NCBI GenBank assembly: GCA_937968015.1
Contig: CALBSO010000143.1
Location: 47,748 to 111,747 of the forward strand
Length of the DNA stretch: 64,000 nucleotides
From: an uncultured Thermomicrobia bacterium
GTDB lineage: Bacteria; Chloroflexota; Chloroflexia; Thermomicrobiales; JALYUS01
Direction of reading: 5' to 3'
Shown: positions 46,373 to 56,424 of the stretch, piece by piece
Numbering within the stretch: position 1 is the stretch's first letter
How the letters are laid out: every line of letters begins with the position of its first letter
The notes under the pieces: model-generated
What the model was told of the DNA's origin: nothing
Seen by the model: the letters and a program-made list of their open reading frames with translations, nothing else
Databases searched by the model: none
Position numbers and translations under genes: made by a program

Positions 46373-48175
46373 ATGGCAATCCGCATTCTGTCGCCCGAAC
46401 TCGTCAGCAAGATCGCGGCGGGCGAGGTCGTCGAGCGGCCCGCATCCGTCGTCAAGGAACTCGTCGAGAACGCGCTCGACGCCGGTGCGCGCACCGTCCG
46501 TGTCGAAGTGCGTCAGGGCGGCCGCGATCTCATTCGCGTTACCGACGATGGCGTGGGGATGACGGCGGACGATGTGCGCCTCGCTATCGAGCCGCATGCG
46601 ACCAGCAAGGTCACCGCGCTCACCGATCTGCAGAACATCACCACGCTCGGGTTCCGCGGCGAAGCGCTCCCCAGCATCGCGGCTGTCTCGCGGTTTACGC
46701 TACTCTCTCGGCCCCTCGGTAGCCAGGAGGGATTCGAGATTCAGATTGACGGCGGTCGGCCCGTCAATGAACGGGCGCGAGGCTGCCCGGAAGGGACCGC
46801 CGTGACCGTGCGTGACTTGTTTCAGCATGTTCCGGCGCGGTTGAAATTTCTTCGGTCGGTCGCGACGGAAACCGCGTTCATCACGCGGGTCGTGCAGGCG
46901 TACGCGCTTGGGCGGCCCGACGTGCGGTTCGAGATGGTCGTGGATGGCCGAAACACGCTCCGAACAGCCGGTGATCGCGATCTGCGGGCCGCTATCGGTC
47001 AGGTGTTTGGGCACGCGGTCGGGTCAACGATGCTCGCACTGCCCGATACCGATGGTTCGGCAGAGACGGTGGCGCACATCACGGGTTACGTCGCGCATCC
47101 GTCGCACGACCGCGCGGATCGAACGCAGATCCTCTTCTACGTGAATGGCCGGTGGGTGCAGCACCGGAACATGATGTACGCACTCGAGGAAGCCTACCAT
47201 AGCCTGTTGATGGTCGGGCGGCATCCGACGGCGATTGTCTCGCTCGCCATACCGCCGCATCTCGTTGATGTCAATGTTCACCCGACGAAACAGGAAGTGC
47301 GCTTTGTCCACGACCGTGACGTCACCCGGATGCTCGGCGCGACCGTGCGGGCGGCCTTGCTTGGGAACGCGACCGCCGCTGCCGTCCCGCTCGTCAGCCT
47401 CCCGTCAGCCTTCTCCGGGAGCGGGCGCGATTTCTCACGGGCCGCGTCACCCTTTCCATCGCCGGGGCAACCCACATTGCGTGAGGCGCCGCTATCGCCG
47501 TGGATGGGTCCGTCCACGTCAGCGCCTGCGCGGAGCATCCCGGATGCCTCCGGGCAGCAGACGGCGATCTCTCCGGCGGCAGTCGCGTTGCCGGATGCCG
47601 CGCGCCTGCGCGTCGTCGGCCAAGTGGTGAACACCTACATTATCGCCGAGGATGCGACGGGGATGTACCTGATTGACCAGCATGCGGCGCACGAGCGGGT
47701 GATGCTCGAACGGATGCGGGCGCGCTTGCGTGCGGGCGCGTCGGACACCCAGTGGTTGCTGTCGCCACGTTCATGCACCTTTCCGGCAGCCGTGCAGCAG
47801 GTGCTTGAGACGCACGCGGAGGACCTCACACGGCTCGGCTACGTCATCGAATCATTCGGTGACGGCACATGGCTGCTGCGGGGCGTGCCGGCGGCGCTAC
47901 GCGGTCAGCATGAGACGGATCCGGTCGCCGCGATTGAGGCGGCACTGGCCGAACTCGGCGCGGGCCGATCAGGTGACGACGCCTTCGAGCGGCTCGCTGC
48001 TCTCCTGGCATGCCACAATGCGATACGCGCCGGACAGGTGTTGACCGACCCGGAAATGCGCGCGCTGATCCGACAACTCGAAGGCGTGGAGACGCCGGGG
48101 CATTGCGCGCATGGCCGGCCGACGATGCTTCATATCAGTCAACACGATCTCGAACGGGAGTTTTCGCGCCGGTAA
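46373..48175 (+). CDS. mutL: DNA mismatch repair protein MutL (endonuclease type)
   Basis: GHKL ATPase that couples MutS mismatch recognition to strand removal; 600 residues. N-terminal ATPase motifs: ELVENALDAGA, DDGVGM, TSKV and TLGFRGEALPSIA. After a Pro/Ser linker (about 345-400), the C-terminal domain carries the nicking-endonuclease motif DQHA-x2-E-x4-E in IDQHAAHERVMLERM and a terminal CAHGRPT motif. This marks the latent-endonuclease MutL of bacteria that lack MutH and Dam-directed repair. The ATG at 46373 follows the tRNA-Ala CCA by 25 bases, with only a weak Shine-Dalgarno. mutS is not in the window. Confidence 0.96.
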   Translation: MAIRILSPELVSKIAAGEVVERPASVVKELVENALDAGARTVRVEVRQGGRDLIRVTDDGVGMTADDVRLAIEPHATSKVTALTDLQNITTLGFRGEALPSIAAVSRFTLLSRPLGSQEGFEIQIDGGRPVNERARGCPEGTAVTVRDLFQHVPARLKFLRSVATETAFITRVVQAYALGRPDVRFEMVVDGRNTLRTAGDRDLRAAIGQVFGHAVGSTMLALPDTDGSAETVAHITGYVAHPSHDRADRTQILFYVNGRWVQHRNMMYALEEAYHSLLMVGRHPTAIVSLAIPPHLVDVNVHPTKQEVRFVHDRDVTRMLGATVRAALLGNATAAAVPLVSLPSAFSGSGRDFSRAASPFPSPGQPTLREAPLSPWMGPSTSAPARSIPDASGQQTAISPAAVALPDAARLRVVGQVVNTYIIAEDATGMYLIDQHAAHERVMLERMRARLRAGASDTQWLLSPRSCTFPAAVQQVLETHAEDLTRLGYVIESFGDGTWLLRGVPAALRGQHETDPVAAIEAALAELGAGRSGDDAFERLAALLACHNAIRAGQVLTDPEMRALIRQLEGVETPGHCAHGRPTMLHISQHDLEREFSRR

Positions 48176-48234
48176 TTCAGCAACGGTTGGTTCGCCGCGC
48201 TGTGCTGCCCGCGCTGCGCTACACTACGAGTGTG

Positions 48235-51200
48235 ATGAGAATAACGGCCAATCCACATCATGATACCGGGGCGCTACCCACGGAAGCGCGTCGTCGTGTG
48301 TCAGCACGCGGGCGCGGCGCCGGTCGTACGCTCGGGCGGCTCACACGGTCGCCCTGGCTGCTGGCGCCGATCGCGTTGATCGCGCTCGTCCTCCGGCTAC
48401 ACGGTCTCAAATGGGATGACGGGTATCATCTTCACCCGGACGAGCGCTTTATCACGATTGTCATTACGGAGCGCATTCTGCCCGACTGGCCGCCCGACTG
48501 GCACGCGATCCTCGATCCCGATCACAGCCCCCTCAACCCGCGATCGAACGATCCCGCGACCGGACAACCGCGCGATTTTGCGTACGGGAGTCTGCCGCTC
48601 TTTGTGACGAAAGGTATCGCCGGGGCAATGCAAGCGGCCACGGGCACCGCGTGGGCAGACTATGACCACGTCTACCTTGTCGGCCGCGTTCTGTCGGCCC
48701 TCCTCGATATCGGCACGCTGCTTCTCGTGTACGCCCTCGCGCGGCGGTATGGCCGCGCGTACGCGAACCTCGCCGCTGCGTTGTTCGCGCTCTGCGTCCT
48801 CCCCATTCAACTCGCGCACTTCTTCGCGACGGATACGTGGGTGACGTTTTTCGCGACGGCCGCCGTGCTTGCCTTCGTGCGGGCGGCGGAGCGACAACAT
48901 ACGCGGGATTTCGTGATCGCGGGTGCGCTCGTTGGCGCGGGTGTCGCGTCGAAGGCGTCGGTCGCATTTCTTGCCTTTCCCGCCCTTGCAGCGGTGGCAA
49001 TTGCGACGGCGCGCGCGCGCACCGCGGCAGATGGAGACGATGACGCGGTTTCGCCCCCGCTCCGCGCGCTCTTTCTCGCCCTCACGACATGTTGGGCGGC
49101 ACTCATTACCTTCGCCGTCTCTGAGCCGTATGCCCTCTTCCGGCTGCGGACGTATCTCGACGCCATCGGAACGCAGGCGCGCCTGGTGCGCGGGAATCTC
49201 GATTACCCATACACCCGGCAGTATGTCGGGACGGGCCTGCTCTATCATCTACGAAACCTCGTCCTCTGGGGCATGGGGCCCGCCCTTGGCCTGCTGGTGA
49301 TCGCCGGTCTCGTCTGGGCGTGTGTGCGTGCGTACCGGCGGCGCGCAACGGTGGACCTCGTGCTCCTCGCATGGGCAATTCCGTATCTGCTCTATACGCT
49401 CCCGCAGTCCGTCAAATTCATGCGCTATCTCCTGCCAATCTATCCGGCCCTCATCGTCCTCGGCGTCGCCCTGATCCATGACCTCATTCACACGCGTCGC
49501 CACGGGTTCTCGCGGCGCTGGTGGCCGTTTCGACCACTATTGCGGGTGAGTGGTCGTGTGGCGGCCTGCCTTGTGCTCGGTTGCACCGCGCTCTGGGCGC
49601 TGGCATTCTCGACGATCTACGATCAGCCGCATTCGCGGGTCGCGGCGAGCAACTGGATGAGCGATCACGTCCCGGCAGGTGCGACCGTCGCTACCGAAGT
49701 TTGGGACGATGCCCTGCCGCTGCCGGTACCGGGCGTTCCCGGCTATGGCTGTGTCCGCCTGGACGTGTCGAATGGCAACCAGTGTACCGGTCTCGACCTC
49801 TATCCCGACGAGGGAAGCGGCGAAGCGCGGCTGCAATATCTCGCGCGCGCTCTCTCGCAATCAGAGTACATCGTCATGTCGAGCAACCGTCTTTACGGCT
49901 CGATCCCGAAATTGCCATGGCGCTATCCGGTGACAATTCGCTATTACGACCTGCTCTTCGCGGGCGAACTCGGTTTCACCAAGGTGTACGATCAGACCGT
50001 CTCACCGCATCTCGGCCCCTGGCGGATTGACGATCAGCATGCGGACGAGAGTTTCACCGTCTACGACCATCCGCGTGTGACGATCTTCCAGAAAACCCAG
50101 GCGCTGAGTATCGAGCAGTTACGTCCGCTCTTCGCGGATACGCTGACTGTGCAGGCGCTCCCGCAGCGCGATCCACCCGCGAAATCGCTCCTCCTTTCCG
50201 GCCCGGTCGAGTCGTTGCCCGCCGTGTCGGACCGTGCGTGGGCCGGATCGTTCGGGCAGAACAGCGTCGTCGCGGTTGTGCTCTACCTCGCGCTCTTTGA
50301 ACTGTTCGGCATGATCGGGTGGGTATGCGTTGCGCGGCTATTCCATCGTTTCCCGGATCGTGGTTGGGGCCTCGGCAAACTCGTTGGCTGGCTCGGCTGC
50401 GCGTATATCGTCTGGCTCGGTGCGAGCATTCATGCATTGGCTTTCACGCTGCCATGGTGCGTCGCGGCGGTCGTGGTCGCGTGCGCCGTTGCCGCCCTTG
50501 TGTATTGGCGTCAACAAACGGTATTGCGTGCGTTCCTACGGTTGTCGTGGCGGGTGATGCTTGCCGCGGAGGCCGTAACACTGGCCGGATTTTTCTTGTT
50601 CCTCGCCTTCCGGCTGAAGAATCCCGATCTCTGGCAAACCTATTGGGGCGGTGAGAAACCGTTTGAGATGGCGCACTTGAACGCGATCCTGCGTAGCGCG
50701 CACTTCCCACCATACGATCCGTGGTACGCGGGCGGGTACATCAACTATTACTACTTCGGTGGGTATCTGCACGCCTTCGCGATGAAACTGACGGGCATTG
50801 CACCGGAAGTCGCATTCAATGTCGCGGCGCCGATGACGATGGCGCTTGTCTGGGGCGCCGCGTTTTCCACCGGGGCCGCCCTCTGGGTGAGCGTGCGTCG
50901 TCGGCGCCCGTCGCGGGCGCTCCTTCCAGTCGGCAGTCGGCAGCCAGCACTCCGTCCTCAGTCCTCTGCGATCGTCGGCGGCATCTGTGCGACCGCAGCG
51001 ATCGGACTCTTTGGCAACCTCGATGCGTTCGGCCAGGTGGCACACTCGCTGCGCGACGGTCTCGGCATCCATGCGGCGATGGATCGTTTCGACTTCTGGG
51101 AGAGCACGCGCATCATTCCGGGTACGATCAACGAATTTCCGTTCTTTAGTGGCCTCTGGGCCGATTTGCATGCCCATCTAGTCGCATTACCGTTTGCCAT

Positions 51201-52755
51201 TCTCGCCGTCGCGGTGAGCGTGAGCGCCGCGACTGCATCCGAGCCACGGAGAACTCCGGCAATACAGGCTTCTCAGCCAGCGCCAGCGCTTCGTTCACAG
51301 GATGGAAAGCCTATCATGCTGCCAAGCCAACTGAAGACGACGCTACCGTGGGGCACACTGGCTCTGGCCGGTCTCATCATTGGGGCGCTCTATTGCATAA
51401 ATGCGTGGGACTTTCCCACGGCACTGACGCTGATGTGGCTTGGCCTGCTCGTACGACTCCGCGCTTCCCGGATGCCGTGGTTGTCGTCAGGCATCTACGC
51501 GACGGCATGCGCGGCTCTTGTTGGTATCGTGGCGTATCTTTGCTATCTGCCATTCTTCGCCCATTTCCAGTCGCTCTACGGTTCACTCGCGCGCGTCCGC
51601 GCGCCGTCGCCGCTCGGTGGGTTCCTCGTCATTTTCGCTCTCCCGTGTCTGGTGATAGCCGTCGCGCTGCTGCTGATGCGACCCGCGCGCGGGTGGTTCC
51701 TGACGATCCGTGCCGACGCACGCTGCACCGCGATCGCGGGAGTCGGTGTCTGCGCCCTCGGTACGGCCCTCGCCACGCGTCGCTTCGTCCTCGTTGTGAC
51801 ACTCCCGCTTCTTTGCCTACTCGCGATGCTGTGGCTCCGCCAGGATGGACAACCAGGGCGGCGGATCGCGTTCGGCATCGCGGGCGTCGGCCTGGGGCTG
51901 CTCTCGATGATCGAAATCGTCTTCCTCGCGGACGACCTGATTGGTGGGGACTTCGAGCGGATGAATACCGTCTTCAAGTTCGATTTTCAGGCGTGGACAT
52001 TGCTCGCCCTCGCTAGCGTCGCCCTCATCAGCATCGTCGTCGAGCGATGGCGCGTGACGCCTGGCCCGTGGCAGATCGGTGTCTCATGTCTGCTCGGCGC
52101 GGCTGTTGTCCTCTCGCTCTTCTATCCGGTCTTCGGTACACCCGCGCGTTTGCGACAACGAATGGTATCGCCGCCGCCCCATGCCGGCCTCGACGGCTTC
52201 GCGTGGATGACGACCGGATCCGTACCCGCCGATCAGTTCAACAACAGCGGGAGCGGCGAGCCGGTTTCCTTCGCGGACGACCTCGCGCTCATCCGCTGGC
52301 TGAATGATACGGTGCAGGGAACGCCCGTGATCGCCGAGGCGAGCATTGGCCCGTACCGGGGAAATGGCTCGCGGATTTCGAGCGCGACGGGCTTCCCGAC
52401 GATCATTGGCTGGGAGCGGCATGAGGAGCAGCAACGCGACCGACTCGTACTGCCCGCGCGTGTCATGGACGTCCGACAAATTTACACGAGCACGGAGCCG
52501 CGTGCGGTACAGGACGTTCTCGACCGCTATCATGTGCGGTATATCGTCGTCGGCGATGTCGAACGGAAGACGAAACTCGACAGCGGACAAATCGGGGCGG
52601 CAGTGAAGGGCGAACCTTACGCGTCACCGGCGGGGCTGGCGACGCTGGGGCGGATGGTGGATCAAGGGATGTTGCGGGTTGCCTGGCAGTCCGGAACGAC
52701 GCTCCTGTACGAAGTCGTCGGCGGTTGGCGCGCGGGAGCGGTAGATGCTCGCTAG
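48235..52755 (+). CDS. GT39-like glycosyltransferase fused to DUF2298 (Chlor_Arch_YYY) membrane protein
   Basis: Very large polytopic protein of 1506 residues. The N-terminal half (about 45-660) resembles GT39/PMT-like transferases, with an acidic first loop (GLKWDDGYHLHPDERF) and about ten helices. The C-terminal half (about 690-1506) is a DUF2298 unit with the defining YYY motif GGYINYYYFGGYLHAFAMKL near residue 835, GTINEFPFFSGLWADLHAHL, and RMNTVFKFDFQAWTLLALAS. An extracytoplasmic tail follows with GFPTIIGWERHEEQQRDR and YHVRYIVVGDVERKTK. Expected role: lipid-linked sugar transfer or surface glycan assembly. A CAGTCGGCAGT repeat (50926-50943) encodes part of a linker. The start is uncertain; ATG 48235 lacks a clear ribosome site. 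Confidence 0.85.
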   Translation: MRITANPHHDTGALPTEARRRVSARGRGAGRTLGRLTRSPWLLAPIALIALVLRLHGLKWDDGYHLHPDERFITIVITERILPDWPPDWHAILDPDHSPLNPRSNDPATGQPRDFAYGSLPLFVTKGIAGAMQAATGTAWADYDHVYLVGRVLSALLDIGTLLLVYALARRYGRAYANLAAALFALCVLPIQLAHFFATDTWVTFFATAAVLAFVRAAERQHTRDFVIAGALVGAGVASKASVAFLAFPALAAVAIATARARTAADGDDDAVSPPLRALFLALTTCWAALITFAVSEPYALFRLRTYLDAIGTQARLVRGNLDYPYTRQYVGTGLLYHLRNLVLWGMGPALGLLVIAGLVWACVRAYRRRATVDLVLLAWAIPYLLYTLPQSVKFMRYLLPIYPALIVLGVALIHDLIHTRRHGFSRRWWPFRPLLRVSGRVAACLVLGCTALWALAFSTIYDQPHSRVAASNWMSDHVPAGATVATEVWDDALPLPVPGVPGYGCVRLDVSNGNQCTGLDLYPDEGSGEARLQYLARALSQSEYIVMSSNRLYGSIPKLPWRYPVTIRYYDLLFAGELGFTKVYDQTVSPHLGPWRIDDQHADESFTVYDHPRVTIFQKTQALSIEQLRPLFADTLTVQALPQRDPPAKSLLLSGPVESLPAVSDRAWAGSFGQNSVVAVVLYLALFELFGMIGWVCVARLFHRFPDRGWGLGKLVGWLGCAYIVWLGASIHALAFTLPWCVAAVVVACAVAALVYWRQQTVLRAFLRLSWRVMLAAEAVTLAGFFLFLAFRLKNPDLWQTYWGGEKPFEMAHLNAILRSAHFPPYDPWYAGGYINYYYFGGYLHAFAMKLTGIAPEVAFNVAAPMTMALVWGAAFSTGAALWVSVRRRRPSRALLPVGSRQPALRPQSSAIVGGICATAAIGLFGNLDAFGQVAHSLRDGLGIHAAMDRFDFWESTRIIPGTINEFPFFSGLWADLHAHLVALPFAILAVAVSVSAATASEPRRTPAIQASQPAPALRSQDGKPIMLPSQLKTTLPWGTLALAGLIIGALYCINAWDFPTALTLMWLGLLVRLRASRMPWLSSGIYATACAALVGIVAYLCYLPFFAHFQSLYGSLARVRAPSPLGGFLVIFALPCLVIAVALLLMRPARGWFLTIRADARCTAIAGVGVCALGTALATRRFVLVVTLPLLCLLAMLWLRQDGQPGRRIAFGIAGVGLGLLSMIEIVFLADDLIGGDFERMNTVFKFDFQAWTLLALASVALISIVVERWRVTPGPWQIGVSCLLGAAVVLSLFYPVFGTPARLRQRMVSPPPHAGLDGFAWMTTGSVPADQFNNSGSGEPVSFADDLALIRWLNDTVQGTPVIAEASIGPYRGNGSRISSATGFPTIIGWERHEEQQRDRLVLPARVMDVRQIYTSTEPRAVQDVLDRYHVRYIVVGDVERKTKLDSGQIGAAVKGEPYASPAGLATLGRMVDQGMLRVAWQSGTTLLYEVVGGWRAGAVDAR
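50926..50943. repeat. CAGTCGGCAGT-type repeat inside the GT39-DUF2298 gene
   Basis: CCAGTCGGCAGTCGGCAG matches the repeat at the 3' end of grpE. It is read in frame here as PVGSRQP within a cytoplasmic or linker stretch between helices, giving the same VGSRQ peptide as the GrpE tail. Confidence 0.7.
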
Positions 52756-55285
52756 TTCGCTTGGCTGGGCGGCGGCGTGGCTCGGCTGGCTCTTCGTCCT
52801 CGCCGTGGTCGCCTTCCCGCTCACCTATCGCCTGCTGGCGGGGTTGCCGAGCCGCGGGATCGCGCTCAGTCCGATCGTTGGTCTGCTGCTCGTGTCCTAT
52901 TGCAGTTGGATGCTGGCTTCGGTGCATGTGGCGCCGTTCGGGCGCGTGTCGCTCCTCTGCTCTGTCGGGATCGTCGCGGCCTTGTCTGTCGTTTCAGGGT
53001 ACCTGGATCGAACCACAATCATTCGCTGGCTCCGCGTTCATTTGCGGCTTGTGGCGATGTTCGCCTTAATGTTCGTGGTCGTATTCGCGCTCTTCTTCTG
53101 GCTGCGCGGTTTCTATCCGGACGTGCGCAGCACCGAAAAGCCGATGGAGATCGGCTTCCTCACAAGCACGATGCGAGCGCGGTGGATGCCCCCGCACGAC
53201 GCGTGGCTCTCAGGCTACGGGATCAACTACTACTACTTCGGATACGTTGAGGCCGCGGCGGTCGGGTTGCTGTCGGGCGTGCGCCCGGAGATCGCCTTCA
53301 ATCTGATGAGCATCTCGCTGCCGGCGCTCACGTTTTGCGCTGCAAGCGGCATTGCCTATGACCTGCTCGCCCGGTTTCGGCGGGAGCGTCGGCTCATCGC
53401 GCGTCATCTCCATCCACTCCGGGCGTCTGTTGTTGGCGGGCTATTGGTCGCGGTTGCCGGAAATGCCTTCGGCTTCGCGCGTCTCGTTACGAACCCATCG
53501 GCGGTCATCCACGCGAATTTCTGGACGGGCATTGGCTGGAACAGCACGCGCGTCGTCAAGGACCATATCGTCCCCGGTTCCGTCGCGGAGATGATCACGG
53601 AGTTTCCGCTCTTCAGTTTTCTGCTTGGCGATATTCATCCGCATGTTCTCGGGCTGCCTACTGTGCTCCTGGCGGTCGCCGTGGCGATCGGACTTTGGCT
53701 TCGGCCAGCCCACGGCTCCGACCGGCGCATCGGTTTTAGCCCGCTCTCCGGTGGTAGCCGACGCGCAGACCTTGCTCTCGTCGCGGGAACGCCTGCGGAA
53801 GCCTTCACCATGGACTTCACGCGGGCGTGGGCACGATTCTGTCCGGATATCGGGCGGTACGCGCTGACAGCGCTCGTCATCGGCGCGTTGTACCCGACGA
53901 ATGCCTGGGATTTGCCGACCTTCACGCTGCCGATCCTTGCGGCGGTTGTGCTGCGCCGCCCGGACCGATGGTGGCGTGTGCTGGGTAGAGTCGGACTGCT
54001 GTGCGCGGGCGCCGTTCTGCTCTACCTCCCGTACTACCTTCATTTCAAAAGTCTCGTCGGCAATCCCGGCGATGTACCCGCGTTCGTCCAGAGTTTCGAA
54101 GGCACGCCGGTACTCGGGACACTTATCCGCACGTTTGGGATCGTCACCTGGCCGCACACAAGCCTCCTGCAATTTCTTGCCGTCTTCGCTGTACCCCTGC
54201 TGGCGGCGGGCACACTGATCCTTCGGGGGAGCATCGCTCGCCCGGTGCCGCCGACGATGAGTGAGCGGCGGTTCATGCTGGTTGCCGGTCTCTCCATTGG
54301 CGCAGTCGCGCTCCTGACCCGCACCGCGATGCTGCTGCCGACCGGCCTCTTCGCGGTTGCCGGTCTGCTCACGCTGCGCCGACCATACGTCCGCAGGCAC
54401 GATGAAGCACGGATATGGTCGGTGTGGACACCGATTGATCGCGCGATGGTTGCGATTGCCGTCTATGGTGCGCTTCTGCCCGTCATCCCTGAGTTCGTTT
54501 TCCTGCGCGACGCGTTCGACAACCGGATGAACACGATGTTCAAGGTGGATTACCAATCGTGGGTCTTGTTAATGCTCGCAGGCGCGTATGGCGTCGTCAC
54601 ACTCGCGTGGACCGCCCTGACGGCACGGCAAGCAGCGGGAGAGGGCAGCCCCACCCCCCGGTTCGCGACCGTCGTCGCCGGCCTGGCGTGTCTCTCACTG
54701 ATCGCGGCAGTCTATCCGGCACTCGTACCCTTCCAGCGGACGGGCCACTTCGGTCACGAGGGCGCTGATTTCGGTGGGCCAGGCAATGGCTGGCAGGGCC
54801 TCGATGGGTTTCGGTATGTGGGCGAGACGAACCCCGATGAGTTCCAGGCGATGCTCTGGCTCCGCGATCACGCGGCGCCGGACGACCGCCTCGTTGAGGC
54901 AGTCGGCAACTCCTATGGCGAGTCACACGGCTGGTTCCAGAGCCGGTTTGCCGCCTCGACGGGTGTCCCGGGCGTGCTCGGCTGGTATTTTCACGAAGCG
55001 CAGTGGCGAGGCGGTTCGGCGGAGATTGTTACCCGCGAATTACCGGCGAGGGCCGCCGAGATTGGCACACTATACACGACGACAAACAGCGCCGATGCGC
55101 GGCGGATCATTGCCAAATATGGTATCCGATGGATCATCGTTGGCCTGACGGAGGAGGAGGGTGAGGGGCATTGCACGGTGCCGCTTGGCTGCCCACCCTA
55201 CGCAGCGGCGGGATTAGCCAAATTTAACGAAATGTTTCCGCTGGCCTTTCGCCAAGGTCGTGTCTCGATTTATCGCGTCACATAA
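52745..55285 (+). CDS. DUF2298 (Chlor_Arch_YYY) membrane protein
   Basis: An 846-residue polytopic protein paralogous to the C-terminal half of the preceding product. The YYY motif is GYGINYYYFGYVEAAAVGLL near residue 160. It is followed by HIVPGSVAEMITEFPLFSF with LGDIHPHVLGLP, ALYPTNAWDLPTFTLPIL, RMNTMFKVDYQSWVLLMLA, and a C-terminal domain with GVPGVLGWYFHEAQWR and YGIRWIIVGLTEEE. About 14-16 helices are expected. It overlaps the upstream gene by 11 bases, so the two are translationally coupled and may form a complex. The family is largely restricted to Chloroflexota and some archaea; the reaction is unproven. Confidence 0.9.
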   Translation: MLASSLGWAAAWLGWLFVLAVVAFPLTYRLLAGLPSRGIALSPIVGLLLVSYCSWMLASVHVAPFGRVSLLCSVGIVAALSVVSGYLDRTTIIRWLRVHLRLVAMFALMFVVVFALFFWLRGFYPDVRSTEKPMEIGFLTSTMRARWMPPHDAWLSGYGINYYYFGYVEAAAVGLLSGVRPEIAFNLMSISLPALTFCAASGIAYDLLARFRRERRLIARHLHPLRASVVGGLLVAVAGNAFGFARLVTNPSAVIHANFWTGIGWNSTRVVKDHIVPGSVAEMITEFPLFSFLLGDIHPHVLGLPTVLLAVAVAIGLWLRPAHGSDRRIGFSPLSGGSRRADLALVAGTPAEAFTMDFTRAWARFCPDIGRYALTALVIGALYPTNAWDLPTFTLPILAAVVLRRPDRWWRVLGRVGLLCAGAVLLYLPYYLHFKSLVGNPGDVPAFVQSFEGTPVLGTLIRTFGIVTWPHTSLLQFLAVFAVPLLAAGTLILRGSIARPVPPTMSERRFMLVAGLSIGAVALLTRTAMLLPTGLFAVAGLLTLRRPYVRRHDEARIWSVWTPIDRAMVAIAVYGALLPVIPEFVFLRDAFDNRMNTMFKVDYQSWVLLMLAGAYGVVTLAWTALTARQAAGEGSPTPRFATVVAGLACLSLIAAVYPALVPFQRTGHFGHEGADFGGPGNGWQGLDGFRYVGETNPDEFQAMLWLRDHAAPDDRLVEAVGNSYGESHGWFQSRFAASTGVPGVLGWYFHEAQWRGGSAEIVTRELPARAAEIGTLYTTTNSADARRIIAKYGIRWIIVGLTEEEGEGHCTVPLGCPPYAAAGLAKFNEMFPLAFRQGRVSIYRVT

Positions 55286-55367
55286 TGGGGAAGTAACGCG
55301 TCACGCCTGGATGCATCACTCTGTGAGTCGGTACTCCCGACGCATTACTGCCGAAAGGACGAGAATT

Positions 55368-56366
55368 GTGGTCGTGCCCCGCTCGGAGGCGCCGGTCCCG
55401 AATCCAATCCCGACCGTCTTTTTTGGCTCGCCGTCGTTTGCCGTGCCGACACTGCGTGCACTCGCGGATGATCAACGATTTGACCTTCGTCTTGTCGTGA
55501 CCCAGCCGCCGCGCCCGTCCGGGCGGGGGCAGCGTCTGCATCGGAGCGCCGCCCATCAGGCAGCAGAGGAGCGGGGCATGCGCGTCTTTGCCCCCGACCG
55601 ACTGCGCGGCTCTGACGTGGTTGACCGACTTGCCGCGGTCGCCCCGTCGCTTTTCGTCGTCGCCGCTTATGGAAAGATCCTGCGCCCTGACATCCTGGCA
55701 TTGCCCGACCGTGGGACGCTCAACGTCCACGCGTCGCTGTTGCCGGCCTATCGCGGCGCCTCGCCGATTCATGCGGCGCTGCTTGATGGCGCGGCGGAGA
55801 CCGGCGTCTCGATCATGCTCATGGATGTCGGGCTTGATACTGGCCCAGTGCTCGCCCAAGCGCATATTCCGATCGCTGAGAACGCGACAACCGAAACACT
55901 CACCGCGTCGCTTGCCAATCTTGGGGCGCCGCTCCTTGTTGAGACTGCGGCACAGTGGGTGCGGGGCGAGATCGTGCCGAGGCCGCAGAATGACGACGCG
56001 GCAACGATGACTCACCTGATCACGAAAGAGGACGGCAATGTACGGTGGGAATTGCCCGCCGCGCGAATCGCCCGGATGGAGCGCGCCTATCGGCCGTGGC
56101 CCGGCGTGTTCACGTTTCTTGCACACACGCGCCTCCTCCTGCACGGACTCCGCGCGGCGCCGTCGTCACAACTGCCCGCATCACCGGGTACGATCGTTGC
56201 CGTGGATGCCGACGGACTTCGTGTCCGTGCCGGTGAGGGTGACGTGTGGGTTGGATCAGTGCAACAGGAAGGAAAATCACCCTCAAGCGCTGCCGCCTAC
56301 GCCCGAGGCCATCACGGGCTTGTCGGCATGCGGTTCGCCGCGACGCCGGAAGCCGGGAACACGTAG
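55368..56366 (+). CDS. fmt: Methionyl-tRNA formyltransferase
   Basis: Formylates initiator Met-tRNA using 10-formyl-tetrahydrofolate. The 332-residue product starts its Rossmann fold at PTVFFGSPSFAVPTLRALA and carries the family signature LNVHASLLPAYRGASPIHAAL with the catalytic Asn-His pair. IMLMDVGLDTGPVL and the C-terminal tRNA-binding domain (about 210-330, with IARMERAYRPWPGVFTFL) follow. The GTG at 55368 was selected because AAAGGACGAG precedes it; the ORF is open upstream into the DUF2298 gene but without similarity. No def gene adjoins, unlike many genomes. Confidence 0.95.
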   Translation: MVVPRSEAPVPNPIPTVFFGSPSFAVPTLRALADDQRFDLRLVVTQPPRPSGRGQRLHRSAAHQAAEERGMRVFAPDRLRGSDVVDRLAAVAPSLFVVAAYGKILRPDILALPDRGTLNVHASLLPAYRGASPIHAALLDGAAETGVSIMLMDVGLDTGPVLAQAHIPIAENATTETLTASLANLGAPLLVETAAQWVRGEIVPRPQNDDAATMTHLITKEDGNVRWELPAARIARMERAYRPWPGVFTFLAHTRLLLHGLRAAPSSQLPASPGTIVAVDADGLRVRAGEGDVWVGSVQQEGKSPSSAAAYARGHHGLVGMRFAATPEAGNT

Positions 56367-56424
56367 CCACATTCAGACCGACATGTTATAAAGATGCGTG
56401 GGAACGTGAGCGAAAGGACCCCGC

